Shown here: piece after piece, positions 1-8,514 of the stretch | Position numbering within the stretch: position 1 is the stretch's first letter | Layout: the number at the start of each line of letters is the position of its first letter | Assembly (NCBI RefSeq): GCF_014647675.1 | Contig: NZ_BMPQ01000003.1 | Location: 62,001 to 126,000, forward strand | DNA length: 64,000 nt | Direction: 5' to 3' | Source: Streptomyces flaveus | Lineage (GTDB): Bacteria; Actinomycetota; Actinomycetes; Streptomycetales; Streptomycetaceae | Translations under genes and position numbers: made by a program | Notes under the pieces: model-generated | Databases searched by the model: none | What the model saw: the letters and a program-made list of their open reading frames with translations, nothing else | Told to the model about the DNA's origin: nothing

Positions 1-900
1 TCCTGGCGATGGGTGCTGCTGATCAACGTGCCCGTCGGCGCCGTCGTCCTGGCCGGCGCCCTGCGGTGGCTCCCCGAGAGCCGGGCCGGTGACGGGCGGC
101 GGCTGGATCTGCCGGGGGCGCTGCTGGTCACGGCTGGCCTCGCGACCCTCGCGTACGGAATCGTGCAGACGGAGGCCGAGGGCTGGACCTCGTCCGCGGC
201 CGTCGCCCCGCTGCTTGCCGGGGTCGCGCTGATCGGGCTGTTCCTGCTGGTCGAGGCGCGGACGAAGGCGCCGCTGATGCCGCTGAAGCTGTTCCGTATA
301 CGGTCGGTGTCGTCGGCGAACGTGGCGATGTTCCTGTGCGGCGCGGCCATGTTCTGCATGTGGTTCTTCATGACGCTGTACGCCCAGAACGTGCTCGGCT
401 ATACGCCTCTGGAGGCCGGCCTCGCGCTGATGCCCAGCTCGCTCGCGGTGGTGCTGGGCGCGAAGCTTGCGCCGCGTCTCATGCGGGTCGTCGGGGCGCG
501 CCATGTCGCGGTGTTCGGGACCCTGGTGGCCGCCGTCGGGTTCGGCTGGCAGTCGACGATGAGCGCGGACGGTACGTACCTCACCGCGATCATGTTCCCC
601 GGGATCCTGATGATGCTCGGCGCCGGACTGGCGGCGACGCCGCTCGGCTCGCTGGCCACGTCGGGGGCGGCGCCGGGGGACGCCGGACTGGTCTCGGGCC
701 TCGTCAACACCTCGCGCACGATGGGCGGTTCGCTCGGCCTCTCGGTGATGTCGACGATCGCGGCGGCGCGGACCGGGGCCGACACGTCGGCCCCGGCACT
801 GACGGAGGGGTACGCGCTGGCCTTCCGTACGGGGATGGGGTTGCTGCTCGGCGGCGCGGTACTGATGCTGCTGTGGCTGCCACGGCGCTCCGCTGGTTAG
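1..900 (+). CDS. DHA2-family (EmrB/QacA) MFS drug exporter, 5' end outside window
   Basis: C-terminal 299 codons of a proton-driven multidrug efflux permease of the inner membrane. The frame is open from base 1, so the start lies upstream of the window. The first residues, SWRWVLLINVPVG, are the conserved segment near the middle of 14-helix DHA2 transporters. About eight hydrophobic stretches follow, and the protein ends with a membrane segment and a short basic tail (WLPRRSAG). The substrate cannot be told from sequence. It converges on the response-regulator operon, and the gap between them holds hairpin repeats that probably end both transcripts. Family assignment is firm; specificity is unknown. 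Confidence 0.9.
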   Translation, partial: SWRWVLLINVPVGAVVLAGALRWLPESRAGDGRRLDLPGALLVTAGLATLAYGIVQTEAEGWTSSAAVAPLLAGVALIGLFLLVEARTKAPLMPLKLFRIRSVSSANVAMFLCGAAMFCMWFFMTLYAQNVLGYTPLEAGLALMPSSLAVVLGAKLAPRLMRVVGARHVAVFGTLVAAVGFGWQSTMSADGTYLTAIMFPGILMMLGAGLAATPLGSLATSGAAPGDAGLVSGLVNTSRTMGGSLGLSVMSTIAAARTGADTSAPALTEGYALAFRTGMGLLLGGAVLMLLWLPRRSAG

Positions 901-979
901 GTGGTTCGAAAGCTGCGGGTTCGTTGTGCCCGCGGCCCTAACCCGGCCAGGGGGTGGGGGGTGACAGTCGTTTCGCGGC

Positions 980-1130
980 TGCGGGCGCGTTGTGGCTGGT
1001 CGCGCAGTTCCCCGCGCCCCTTAGAGGCCTGCGGCCTCCTTCGGGGCGCTGGTCGCGCCCGCGTGGCGGAGCCGCACATCGATACAGCCCTGCGCCCCTT
1101 AGAGGCCTGCGGCCTCCTCGGGGCGCGGGG
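980..1130. repeat. Streptomyces intergenic hairpin repeat, copies 1 and 1'
   Basis: Contains the unit GGCTGGTCGCGCAGTTCCCC followed by GCGCCCCTTAGAGGCCTGCGGCCTCC, then a second partial copy from about 1091. The gagGCC-TGC-GGCctc core and the flanking cgcccc/ggggcg arms can pair, so each copy can form a hairpin between two convergent genes. Closely related units occur at 8171-8213, 8421-8472, 12944-13020 and 56230-56305. Role as a bidirectional terminator is inferred. Confidence 0.7.
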
Positions 1131-1132
1131 TC

Positions 1133-1774
1133 TCAGAGCCAGCCCTGCTGGCGTGCCTCCCGCATCGCCTCCATGCGGTTGCGGGTGCCCGTTTTGCCGA
1201 TCGCGGAGGAGAGGTAGTTGCGGACCGTGGACTCGGAGAGGTGGAGTCTGGTGGCGATGTCGGCGACGGTCGAGCCGTCGGCGGAGGCCTTCAGTACGTC
1301 GCATTCGCGAGCCGTGAGCGGACTCGGTCCCGCGCTCAACGCGGCCGCGGCGAGCGCCGGATCGATCACCGTCTCGCCGGTCAGTACCCGTCGGATGGAG
1401 GCGGCCAGCTCCTCCACGGGCCCGTCCTTCACCAGGAACCCCGCGGCGCCCGCCTCCATGGCCCGCCGCAGATACCCGGGGCGGCCGAAGGTGGTGAGGA
1501 TCAGCACCCGGCAGTCGGGGACCTCGTCCCGCAACCGCGCGGCGGCGTCGAGCCCGCTGATCCCCGGCAACTCGATGTCCAGCAACGCGACATCGGGCCG
1601 CGACTCCAGCGCCGCGTCCACGATCACGTCACCCGCCGCCACCTGCGCGACCACCTCGATGTCGTCCTCAAGCCCGAGCAGTAAAGCGAGGGCGCCCCGC
1701 ATCATCCCCTGGTCCTCGGCGAGCAGCACGCGGATGGACTTGGCGGGACGGTGGTCCCGGGGCATCTCGTTCAC
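1133..1774 (-). CDS. NarL/LuxR-type response regulator
   Basis: 213-residue two-component response regulator. The N-terminal receiver domain (residues about 14-130) has the acidic pair near D21 and the phosphorylation site D66 in LLDIELPG, plus the conserved switch lysine in FLVKDG. The C-terminal LuxR-type helix-turn-helix (about 150-213) has LTARECDVLKASADGSTVADIA. It lies 43 bp downstream of the histidine kinase on the same strand, so that kinase is its likely phosphodonor. Start is GTG at 1774 (GTGAACGAG); an internal ATG four codons in is an alternative. Probable target is the ABC transporter operon just upstream. Confidence 0.92.
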   Translation of the reverse strand: MNEMPRDHRPAKSIRVLLAEDQGMMRGALALLLGLEDDIEVVAQVAAGDVIVDAALESRPDVALLDIELPGISGLDAAARLRDEVPDCRVLILTTFGRPGYLRRAMEAGAAGFLVKDGPVEELAASIRRVLTGETVIDPALAAAALSAGPSPLTARECDVLKASADGSTVADIATRLHLSESTVRNYLSSAIGKTGTRNRMEAMREARQQGWL

Positions 1775-1817
1775 GGCCCAAGCGTAGGCCGGGCGGACGC
1801 ACTCCGATCAGGGCCCT

Positions 1818-3116
1818 TCAGGCCGCCGTCCCCGGCAGCTTCAGCACACGCGCCCCCTCCGAAACGTCCGCCGGGACCCCCGCCTCACCCAACTCCGCCG
1901 TCTCCACCGGCAGTTCCGCCGTCACCACGAAGCCGCCCCGCGGACCGGGCCCCGCCTCCAGTGAGCCGCCCGCCACCGCGAGGCGTTCCGTGAGGCCCTT
2001 GAGCCCGGTGCCGCCGATGCCGGGGATCGACGGGGGCGGGTCGGACGCGGGAAGCGCACCGCGGCCGTCGTCCGAGATGCGGACGCGGACGCGTTCCGCG
2101 GCGACCTCGACCGCGATCTCGCAGCGGGTCGCGCCACTGTGGCGTACGGCGTTGGTGACGGCCTCGCGGATCACCCAGCCCAGCAGCGCTTCCGTCTGGG
2201 CGGCGAGCGGCGGGCCCGACTGGCGTACGACCGGTTCGATACCGGCCGCCTGCAACGCCGAGCGGGCCCGGTCGAGTTCGGTGGCCAGGCTGCCCTCGCG
2301 GTAGCCGGTCACCGCCTCGCGGATCTCCGTGAGCGCCTGGCGGCCCACCGACTCGATGTCCCCGACCTGGACCAGCGCCGCGTCCAGGTCGCGGTGGATC
2401 AGACGACGGACCGCCTCCGACTTCACCACGATCACGGAGAGGGTGTGGCCGAGCAGATCGTGCAGGTCGCGGGAGAAGCGGAGCCGTTCCTCCTCGACCG
2501 CGCGGCGGGCCAACTCCTCGCGGGCGGCGCGGAGTTCACGTACGGCCTCGGAGAGGGAGAGGATCGCCGCGGTCACCATGGTGGAGAGGAAGGTGCCGTA
2601 CGCGACGTTCACCGCACCCCAGCCGTCCCGGACCGCGGCCGTGGCCCCCGCGAGCAGGGTCAGGCCGACGCCGACCCTGCCGAGCCACGGGCCCCGTACG
2701 ATCGCGCCCGTCGCCAGGCCGAGCAGCGGGAAGAAGAGCAGCCAACTGCCGCCGTAGACGATGGCCAGCGTGCAGGTCACCACGCCCAGCGCGATCAGCA
2801 TCAGGCGGGTGGAGCGGGCCTCGCGTGCCTCCTTCGAGAAGGCGCGGAACACCAGCGCGATGTAGAGGGAGTTGAAGGCCACCAGGCCGATGCCGCCGAT
2901 CCAGGGGTTCGGGGTCTTGCCCTGGAACAGGTTGGAGAAGGAGCCCAGGCCCATCAGGAGCCAGGGGAGGAGGGCGAAGCCGCTGGGCGGCGGGCCTAGT
3001 TCCTCCGGCGGCCGGCCGGTCTTCTTCCGGTCGGTCTTCTTCTGGGCCCGGGCCCGCTCACAGCCCTCGGCGTGCCGCAAGGCCAGCCAGTAATTGACCC
3101 TGGTCATCCAGGACAT
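1818..3116 (-). CDS. Sensor histidine kinase (HisKA_3 type)
   Basis: 432-residue membrane histidine kinase. A basic N-terminal tail is followed by about five membrane segments (residues 45-190), a coiled-coil linker rich in E and R, the dimerisation/phosphoacceptor motif FSRDLHDLLGHTLS (His near residue 218), and a GHKL ATPase domain with an N-box (EAVTNAVRHSGA) and G-boxes (ISDDGRG, GIGGTGLKGLTERL). This architecture pairs with NarL-type regulators such as the one immediately downstream. It lies 33 bp after the ABC-2 permease, giving an ATPase-permease-kinase-regulator operon, a common arrangement for sensing and exporting membrane-active compounds. Confidence 0.92.
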   Translation of the reverse strand: MSWMTRVNYWLALRHAEGCERARAQKKTDRKKTGRPPEELGPPPSGFALLPWLLMGLGSFSNLFQGKTPNPWIGGIGLVAFNSLYIALVFRAFSKEAREARSTRLMLIALGVVTCTLAIVYGGSWLLFFPLLGLATGAIVRGPWLGRVGVGLTLLAGATAAVRDGWGAVNVAYGTFLSTMVTAAILSLSEAVRELRAAREELARRAVEEERLRFSRDLHDLLGHTLSVIVVKSEAVRRLIHRDLDAALVQVGDIESVGRQALTEIREAVTGYREGSLATELDRARSALQAAGIEPVVRQSGPPLAAQTEALLGWVIREAVTNAVRHSGATRCEIAVEVAAERVRVRISDDGRGALPASDPPPSIPGIGGTGLKGLTERLAVAGGSLEAGPGPRGGFVVTAELPVETAELGEAGVPADVSEGARVLKLPGTAA

Positions 3117-3149
3117 GCCCTGCCCCCGCTCAAACGGTTCCAGACAGAT

Positions 3150-3890
3150 TCAGACGGTTCGCGCGGTCCTGCGGTACGAAGTAACAGCGTACGAGCCGAA
3201 GGCCAGCAGCCAGAGGCTCAGCACCAGTACCGTCCCCAGGGTCGGCGCATGCCCGTCGGCGACCGCCGTGCCGAGCTGCGCGAACCGGTTCGTCGGTGTG
3301 TACGCGGACAGCGAGCGCAGCCACTCCGGGAAGAGAGCGAGCGGGAACCACAGGCCGCCGACGACGGCCAGCACCAGGTTGCAGGCCATGTTCGCGACCC
3401 CGGTCGTCTGCGCGGTCAGCCGGTAGCCGTTGCCCAGACCGAGCAGCGTGAACGGGATCGAGCCCAGCCACAGCAGCAGCGCGATCGCCGCCCACTTCCA
3501 CAGATCCAGCCGTACGCCGTTGACGAGCCCGCCCGCCGCCAGCACCGCGACGAGTGCGGGCAGCACCGTCACCGCCCCGGTCAGCGCCCGGCCGATCACG
3601 ACCTGGCGCGGAGTCATCGGCGTGATCCGCAGCTGCCGCAGCCAGCCGGTCGACCTGTCCTCGGCGACGCCAGCACCGGTGTTCAGGGCCGAGTTCATCG
3701 CCCCGTACGCGGCCATGCCGACCATCGAGGCGGTCTTCCAGCCGCTGTCGTCGCCGTCACCGAGGTTGGTGAACAGCAGGTACATCGCCACCGGCATGGC
3801 GACGCCACCGATCACGAAACCGGTGTCGCGCAGCGTCCGGCGTACTTCGAGCCGCAGGTACTCCCACACCACGCCAGTCACCGCCATCAC
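3150..3890 (-). CDS. ABC-2 type transporter permease
   Basis: 246-residue integral membrane subunit of an ABC exporter, with about six hydrophobic segments and the ABC-2 signature region around EDRSTGWLRQLRITPM. It begins with GTG at 3890, overlapping the ATPase stop codon by 4 nt (GTGA); ATG at 3887 is the alternative start. The coupling shows it is the partner of the ATPase encoded upstream. It is followed by the histidine kinase, so export is probably controlled by that two-component system. Substrate unknown; drug or lipid-like compounds are typical for this class. Confidence 0.88.
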   Translation of the reverse strand: MMAVTGVVWEYLRLEVRRTLRDTGFVIGGVAMPVAMYLLFTNLGDGDDSGWKTASMVGMAAYGAMNSALNTGAGVAEDRSTGWLRQLRITPMTPRQVVIGRALTGAVTVLPALVAVLAAGGLVNGVRLDLWKWAAIALLLWLGSIPFTLLGLGNGYRLTAQTTGVANMACNLVLAVVGGLWFPLALFPEWLRSLSAYTPTNRFAQLGTAVADGHAPTLGTVLVLSLWLLAFGSYAVTSYRRTARTV

Positions 3891-4810
3891 ACCCTTTCCA
3901 GTACGTTCGACGAGCCCGACGTCAGCGCCAGGAACGCGTCGTCCAGCGACGCGGGCGCCACCTCCAGGCCCCGTACGGCACCCATCCCGGCGAGCGCGAT
4001 CACCGTCGCGTCCGAGTCCTCCGTACGCAGCCGCGCCCGGTCCCCGCGCACCTCCACCGACACCACACCGGGCAGCAGGGTCAGGCCCTCCGTGGAGCGG
4101 CCCGCCAGGTCGAAGACGACCAGGTTGCCGCCCGCCGACCGCCTGAGCTGCTCACCGCTGCCGTCGGCGACGATGCGGCCCCGGTCGATGACCACGATCC
4201 GGTCGGCATTTGCGTCCGCCTCCTCCAGATAGTGGGTGGAGAACAGGACGGTGTGGCCGCGCCGCGCGTACGCCCGCATCGAGTCCCAGAAGGCGTACCG
4301 CGCCTCGACATCGAGGGCGGCGGTGGGTTCGTCGAGCACGATCAGCGCGGGGTTCCCGATGAGCGCGACCGCGAACCGCACCCGCTGCGTCTGGCCCCCG
4401 GAGAGCCTGTCGACGCGCCGCCCGGCCAGCTCGGCGATGCCCGCGAGCTCCAGTGCCTCGGCGACAGGCATCGGCGCCGGATACGTACGGGCGACGAATC
4501 CGACCAGCTCGCCCACGGTCACCCGCGGTACCGGCCGGCCGTCCTGCAGCATGGCGCCCACCCGGCCCGCGCGTGCGGCCTCTTCCGGCGCCGCGCCGAA
4601 GAGCCGTACGACACCCTCGTCGGGCTCGTTCAGGCCGAGGAGCAGCGAGATCGCGGTGGACTTTCCGGCGCCGTTGCGGCCGAGCAGCGCGACGGTCTCG
4701 CCGCCCGCCATCTCCAGATCGATCCCGTCCACGGCGCGTACCGAGCCGAAGGTCTTGACCGCCCCCGTGAAGGACACGGCTTGATGCGTCGTCCCAGTCG
4801 TTTTCTTCAT
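3887..4810 (-). CDS. ABC transporter ATP-binding protein
   Basis: 307-residue ATPase of a DrrA/CcmA-like ABC exporter. Walker A is GRNGAGKST, the signature is LSGGQTQRVRFA, Walker B is ALIVLDEPTAALD and the switch His lies in VLFSTHYLEEAD. A C-terminal extension of about 80 residues is typical of this class. I place the start at ATG 4810 (MKKTTGTTH); the frame stays open further upstream but the extra residues do not resemble the family. The first gene of a four-gene operon, it is divergent from the MaoC operon across a 310-bp intergenic region. Confidence 0.9.
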   Translation of the reverse strand: MKKTTGTTHQAVSFTGAVKTFGSVRAVDGIDLEMAGGETVALLGRNGAGKSTAISLLLGLNEPDEGVVRLFGAAPEEAARAGRVGAMLQDGRPVPRVTVGELVGFVARTYPAPMPVAEALELAGIAELAGRRVDRLSGGQTQRVRFAVALIGNPALIVLDEPTAALDVEARYAFWDSMRAYARRGHTVLFSTHYLEEADANADRIVVIDRGRIVADGSGEQLRRSAGGNLVVFDLAGRSTEGLTLLPGVVSVEVRGDRARLRTEDSDATVIALAGMGAVRGLEVAPASLDDAFLALTSGSSNVLERV

Positions 4811-5120
4811 GAGTACGACGCTACGAATCCGGGGGCCGGACGCGGCAGATGCGCTTGTACGCACTCGAGCGGGACAAATGTCACTGCCCGCTCCCCACGG
4901 CCCCATAGCCCATAGCCCATAGCCCTGGGCAGCTCATCTGACATAGCGTCAGGAGTCTTCACAAGTGCTGGGAGCTGGGCTATACAGAGGGTCGCCGTAC
5001 TGGAACGCGTTCTAGAACGGGCGGGTTCCGCGGCCCGAGGTCGACCTCGGTGCGTCCGACGGTGCGGACGGCCGCACCGAGGTCTTCTCCGCCGAAGATC
5101 CGCCAGCAGTCAGGAGCCGC
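4811..5120. other. 310-bp divergent intergenic region
   Basis: Separates the leftward ABC operon from the rightward MaoC/ADH/SDR operon, so it must hold both promoters. It contains three tandem CATAGCC units around 4903-4923, a KstR-like palindrome at 5001-5014, and an adjoining palindrome GTTCTAGAAC at 5009-5018. No coding sequence is convincing here. Confidence 0.6.
5001..5014. promoter_or_regulatory. KstR-type TetR operator candidate
   Basis: TGGAACGCGTTCTA fits the published KstR consensus TNNAACNNGTTNNA at every fixed position. It lies 107 bp before the MaoC start. KstR and relatives are TetR repressors controlling sterol and acyl-CoA catabolism in actinobacteria, which agrees with the enzymes encoded downstream. 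The regulator itself is not in the window, so the link is inferred from the match and context. Confidence 0.65.
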
Positions 5121-5993
5121 ATGCCCATCGACCCCGCCAAGGCCCTCGCCGCCGAGCCCCGGACCGGCGAGATCACCTGGAACCACAAGGACGTCCAGCT
5201 CTACCACCTGGGAATCGGCGCGGGCGTCCCGGCGACCGACCCCGACGAGCTGCGCTACACCCTCGAGTCCAGGCTGCACGTCCTGCCGAGCTTCGCGACC
5301 GTCGCGGGCGCGGGCTCCCCGGGCGTGATCGGCGGACTGTCCATGCCGGGCGTCGAGGTCGACCTCGCACACGTGCTGCACGGCGGCCAGAGCATCGAGC
5401 TGCACCGCCCGATTCCCGCCGAGGGCAAGGCTGTTGCCACCGCACGGATCGCGGCCGTGTACGACAAGGGCAAGGCCGCCATCCTCGTCATGCGCACCGA
5501 AGTCGCCGACGACGAGGGCCCGTTGTGGACGAACGACGCCCAGATCTTCGTACGCGGGGAAGGCGGCTTCGGCGGCGAACGAGGCCCCTCCACCCGCCTC
5601 GACCCGCCGACAGGCGACCCGAGCCGGGAAGTCGAGCGTCACGTCCGCGAGGACCAGGCCCTGCTCTACCGCCTCTCCGGCGACTGGAACCCGCTGCACG
5701 CCGACCCGGAGTTCGCCAAGCGCGCCGGGTTCGACCGGCCGATCCTGCACGGGCTGTGCACGTACGGGATCACGCTCAAGGCGGTCGTCGACACGCTGCT
5801 CGGCGGCGATGTGGCACGGGTCCGCTCCTACAGCACGCGCTTCGCCGGGGTCGTCTTCCCCGGTGAGACCCTCCGCATCCGCATGTGGCAGGACGGCCAA
5901 GGCGGCCAGGACGGCAGGGTCCGGGTGACGGTGACGGCGGTCGAGCGTGACGACGCGCCGGTGCTGGCCGACACCATCGTCGAACACTCTTGA
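5121..5993 (+). CDS. MaoC-like (R)-specific enoyl-CoA hydratase, double hotdog
   Basis: 290-residue hydratase of the HSD17B4 hydratase-2/MaoC family, adding water to trans-2-enoyl-CoA to give (3R)-hydroxyacyl-CoA. The C-terminal hotdog carries the active-site motif as YRLSGDWNPLHADPEFA followed by FDRPILHGLCTYG, with catalytic Asp and His. The N-terminal half is a second, degenerate hotdog, usual for enzymes taking bulky acyl chains. ATG at 5121 follows CAGGAG. First gene of an operon with a zinc alcohol dehydrogenase and an SDR related to the HSD17B4 dehydrogenase; together they look like a beta-oxidation module for sterol side chains or fatty acids. Confidence 0.9.
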   Translation: MPIDPAKALAAEPRTGEITWNHKDVQLYHLGIGAGVPATDPDELRYTLESRLHVLPSFATVAGAGSPGVIGGLSMPGVEVDLAHVLHGGQSIELHRPIPAEGKAVATARIAAVYDKGKAAILVMRTEVADDEGPLWTNDAQIFVRGEGGFGGERGPSTRLDPPTGDPSREVERHVREDQALLYRLSGDWNPLHADPEFAKRAGFDRPILHGLCTYGITLKAVVDTLLGGDVARVRSYSTRFAGVVFPGETLRIRMWQDGQGGQDGRVRVTVTAVERDDAPVLADTIVEHS

Positions 5994-6014
5994 ACTCCTG
6001 AGGGGAGCCGCACC

Positions 6015-7091
6015 ATGCGGGCAGCCGTACTGCACGAGATCGGCCAGGACAAGCTGGAGGTCCTCGACGACATCGAGGTGGCAGGCTTCGGCCCCGGCCG
6101 GGTGAAGATCCGGGTACGGGCCACCGGACTGTGTCACTCGGACCTCTCGGCGATGTCCGGGGTCCTGCCGCAGCCGGGGCCGTTCGTGCCCGGGCACGAG
6201 GGGGCGGGCGAGATCCTCGACGTCGGCGAAGGCGTCACGAACGTCAAACCCGGCGACCGCGTCGTCGTCTGCTGGCTGCCCGCCTGCGGCGCCTGCCCCG
6301 CCTGCAAGCGCGGCCAGACCGAGCTGTGCCTGGCCGGGTTCATGAACGCGGGCACGCCCAACTTCAAGCGCCCCGCAGGAGATGTCTTCGGCATGGCGGG
6401 CACCGGCACCTTCACCGAGGAGGTCGTGGTCGACGCGGGCTGCGCCGTGCCCATCCCGGACGACGTGCCCTTCGACATCGCGGCCCTCATCGGCTGCGGG
6501 GTCACCACGGGACTCGGCGCCGCCCTCAACACCGCCGATGTGGAAGCCGGTTCGTCGGTCGTGGTCATCGGCTGCGGCGGCGTCGGCATCTCCGCGATCC
6601 AGGGCGCTCGGCTCAAGGGCGCCGCCGAGATCGTCGCCGTCGACCCGGTGGCCTCACGCCGCGAGTCCGCGCTGAAGTTCGGCGCCACCAGGGCCGTATC
6701 ACCGGACGAACTCCCCGACACCAAGCAGTCGTTGACCGCGGGCGAGGGCTTCGACTACGTCTTCGAGGTGGTCGGCAAGTCCGCCACAGCCCGCACCGCG
6801 TACGAGAACACCCGCCGCGGCGGCACGCTGGTCGTCGTCGGCGCAGGCGCCATGGACGACTTCCTGCAGCTCAGCATGTTCGAGCTGTTCTTCGACGAGA
6901 AGCGGATCCTGCCGAGCATGTACGGCGGCGGGGACGTCCTGCGTTCGTACGAGCGGACCATCGCGCTGTGGCGTGCCGGACGCATCGACCTGGAGGGGCT
7001 GATCACCCACCGGGTGCCGCTGAGCGAGATCAACGAGGCGCTGGACCAGATGCGTACGGGGGTCGCGCTCCGCACGTGCATCGAGATCTGA
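6015..7091 (+). CDS. Zn-dependent alcohol dehydrogenase (MDR family)
   Basis: 358-residue medium-chain dehydrogenase. Catalytic-zinc ligands appear as C40 in GLCHSD and H61-E62 in PGHEGAG, and a structural-zinc loop as CGACPACKRGQTELC. The Rossmann motif GCGGVGISA follows near residue 180. It oxidises an alcohol with NAD(P). Family members resemble class III/mycothiol-type enzymes, but the true substrate is unknown. Start ATG 6015 has GAGGGGAG upstream. It lies 21 bp after the MaoC gene and 91 bp before the SDR gene, so the three are probably co-transcribed and act on acyl or steroid intermediates. Confidence 0.9.
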   Translation: MRAAVLHEIGQDKLEVLDDIEVAGFGPGRVKIRVRATGLCHSDLSAMSGVLPQPGPFVPGHEGAGEILDVGEGVTNVKPGDRVVVCWLPACGACPACKRGQTELCLAGFMNAGTPNFKRPAGDVFGMAGTGTFTEEVVVDAGCAVPIPDDVPFDIAALIGCGVTTGLGAALNTADVEAGSSVVVIGCGGVGISAIQGARLKGAAEIVAVDPVASRRESALKFGATRAVSPDELPDTKQSLTAGEGFDYVFEVVGKSATARTAYENTRRGGTLVVVGAGAMDDFLQLSMFELFFDEKRILPSMYGGGDVLRSYERTIALWRAGRIDLEGLITHRVPLSEINEALDQMRTGVALRTCIEI

Positions 7092-7182
7092 CCCAGGTGT
7101 ATTCGCGGAAATGTGACACATCGGGGTCGATGTGTCACATTCCGCCGACCGATCACCGATACCGATGGCTGAAGGGGCCTTG

Positions 7183-8130
7183 ATGTCACTGCCACTTGAA
7201 GGGCGAGCCGCGATCGTCACCGGTGCGGGCCGCGGGCTCGGCCGGGCGGAGGCGCTGGAACTCGCCCGCCCCGGCGCCGCCGTCGTCGTCAACGACTTCG
7301 GCCAGCCGGGGCGGGACGGTTCCGGCGACGCCTCGGCCGGGCCCGCCGAGGAGGTCGCGGACGAGATCCGTCAGACCGGCGGCCGAGCGGTCGCCCACAC
7401 CGGTGACGTGGCCGACCACCAACAGGCCCAGGGACTGATCGAGTTGGCGGTCGCCACGTTCGGGCAGCTGGACATCCTCGTCAACAACGCGGGCATCCTG
7501 CGCGACAAGATGGTCTTCTCGATGTCCGAGGAGGAGTGGGACTCCGTCATCCGCGTCCACCTGAAGGGCCACTTCAACACGACCCACTTCGCTTCCGCGC
7601 ACTGGCGCAACCGCTCCAAGGCGACGGGCGCGCCGGTGTACGGACGCATCGTCAACACCTCCTCCGAGGCCTTCCTCGCGGGCTCCGCAGGCCAGCCCAA
7701 CTACGCGGCGGCCAAAGGCGGAATCGTTGGCCTCACCACTTCCACGGCACTGGCCCTCGCAAAGTACGGCGTCACCGCGAACGTGATCTGTCCGCGCGCC
7801 CGCACCCGGATGACAGCGGACGTCTTCGCCGGTTCCGGGGAGTCGACCGACGGCCTCGACCCGCTCGCCCCCGAGCATGTCGCCCCACTGGTCGGCTACC
7901 TGGCCTCACCCGCCGCCGCACGCATCAACGGCCAACTCCTCGTAGTCCACGGCGGCATGGTCGCAATAGTCGAACGCCCCCAAGTGTCAGCCAAGTTCGA
8001 CACCAAACAGGACGCTTTCACCTACGACGAACTGGACACGCACCTCACCCCGCACTACGCGGAACGCCCCCCGAACGAAACGTTCGCAGCAACGGAGGTA
8101 CTGGGCCTCAAGCACGAAACGCTCACCTGA
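7183..8130 (+). CDS. Short-chain dehydrogenase (HSD17B4-type SDR)
   Basis: 315-residue SDR. Cofactor motif TGAGRGLG is near the N-terminus, then NNAG, and the active site is read as Ser in VNTSSEA with Y-x3-K in NYAAAKGG. A C-terminal extension beyond the usual 250 residues resembles the dehydrogenase part of peroxisomal multifunctional enzyme 2, which oxidises (3R)-hydroxyacyl-CoA to 3-ketoacyl-CoA. That is the step after the MaoC hydratase at the head of this operon. ATG 7183 is chosen because AAGGGG lies 7 nt upstream; upstream in-frame ATG codons at 7132 and 7165 lack one. Confidence 0.9.
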   Translation: MSLPLEGRAAIVTGAGRGLGRAEALELARPGAAVVVNDFGQPGRDGSGDASAGPAEEVADEIRQTGGRAVAHTGDVADHQQAQGLIELAVATFGQLDILVNNAGILRDKMVFSMSEEEWDSVIRVHLKGHFNTTHFASAHWRNRSKATGAPVYGRIVNTSSEAFLAGSAGQPNYAAAKGGIVGLTTSTALALAKYGVTANVICPRARTRMTADVFAGSGESTDGLDPLAPEHVAPLVGYLASPAAARINGQLLVVHGGMVAIVERPQVSAKFDTKQDAFTYDELDTHLTPHYAERPPNETFAATEVLGLKHETLT

Positions 8131-8170
8131 TGCCTCCGGCGGTTGGGCGGGTGGGTTCGTTTTTGGGTGC

Positions 8171-8213
8171 GGGTGTGTGGGTGGCTGGTCGCGCCGTTCC
8201 CCGCGCCCCTTGG
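8171..8213 (+). repeat. Intergenic hairpin repeat, copy 2
   Basis: Core GGCTGGTCGCGCCGTTCCCC then GCGCCCCTTGGG, one mismatch from copy 1 in the first 20 bases. It lies 40 bp after the SDR stop. Confidence 0.65.
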
Positions 8214-8420
8214 GTGGGTGGTGGGTGCGGGGTTGTGGGCCGGTGCGTCAGCCCGTCGCAGGGCGGGCATACGGCCCTGGGCTGGTACAGGGTGCGGGTT
8301 CTCCGAGACCGGAGCTAAGCGACGGGCATACGACGCACCGGCCCACGACCCCTCCCGCCGGAGGGAGGCTGCGGGTCGTTGGGGGTACGGGCTTCCCCGG
8401 GGCGAGGGAAGGCGCAGGCT

Positions 8421-8472
8421 TTTGCTTTTAGGGGCGCGGGGAACTGCGCGACCAGCCACAGACGGCCCGCAG
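8421..8472 (-). repeat. Intergenic hairpin repeat, copy 3 (inverted)
   Basis: Reverse orientation: AGGGGCGCGGGGAACTGCGC then GACCAGCCACA, followed by the GCCCGCAG tail also seen at 13012-13020. It lies 43 bp before the stop of the leftward hypothetical gene. Confidence 0.65.
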
Positions 8473-8514
8473 TCGCCAACGGACTGAACCCACCACCCCC
8501 GTAGGCACCCCTGC

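Larger units (their letters stand above)
8131..8514. other. Gap between convergent genes holding two opposed repeats
   Basis: 384 bp between the SDR gene and the leftward hypothetical gene. It holds a direct copy of the intergenic repeat (8171-8213) and an inverted copy (8421-8472), so the two can pair with each other or each form a hairpin. The middle part (8225-8400) is GC-rich with no credible coding frame. Confidence 0.6.

Noticed and set aside
4903..4923. Three CATAGCC units as a possible regulatory array
   Set aside because: Too short and simple to interpret; may be slippage.
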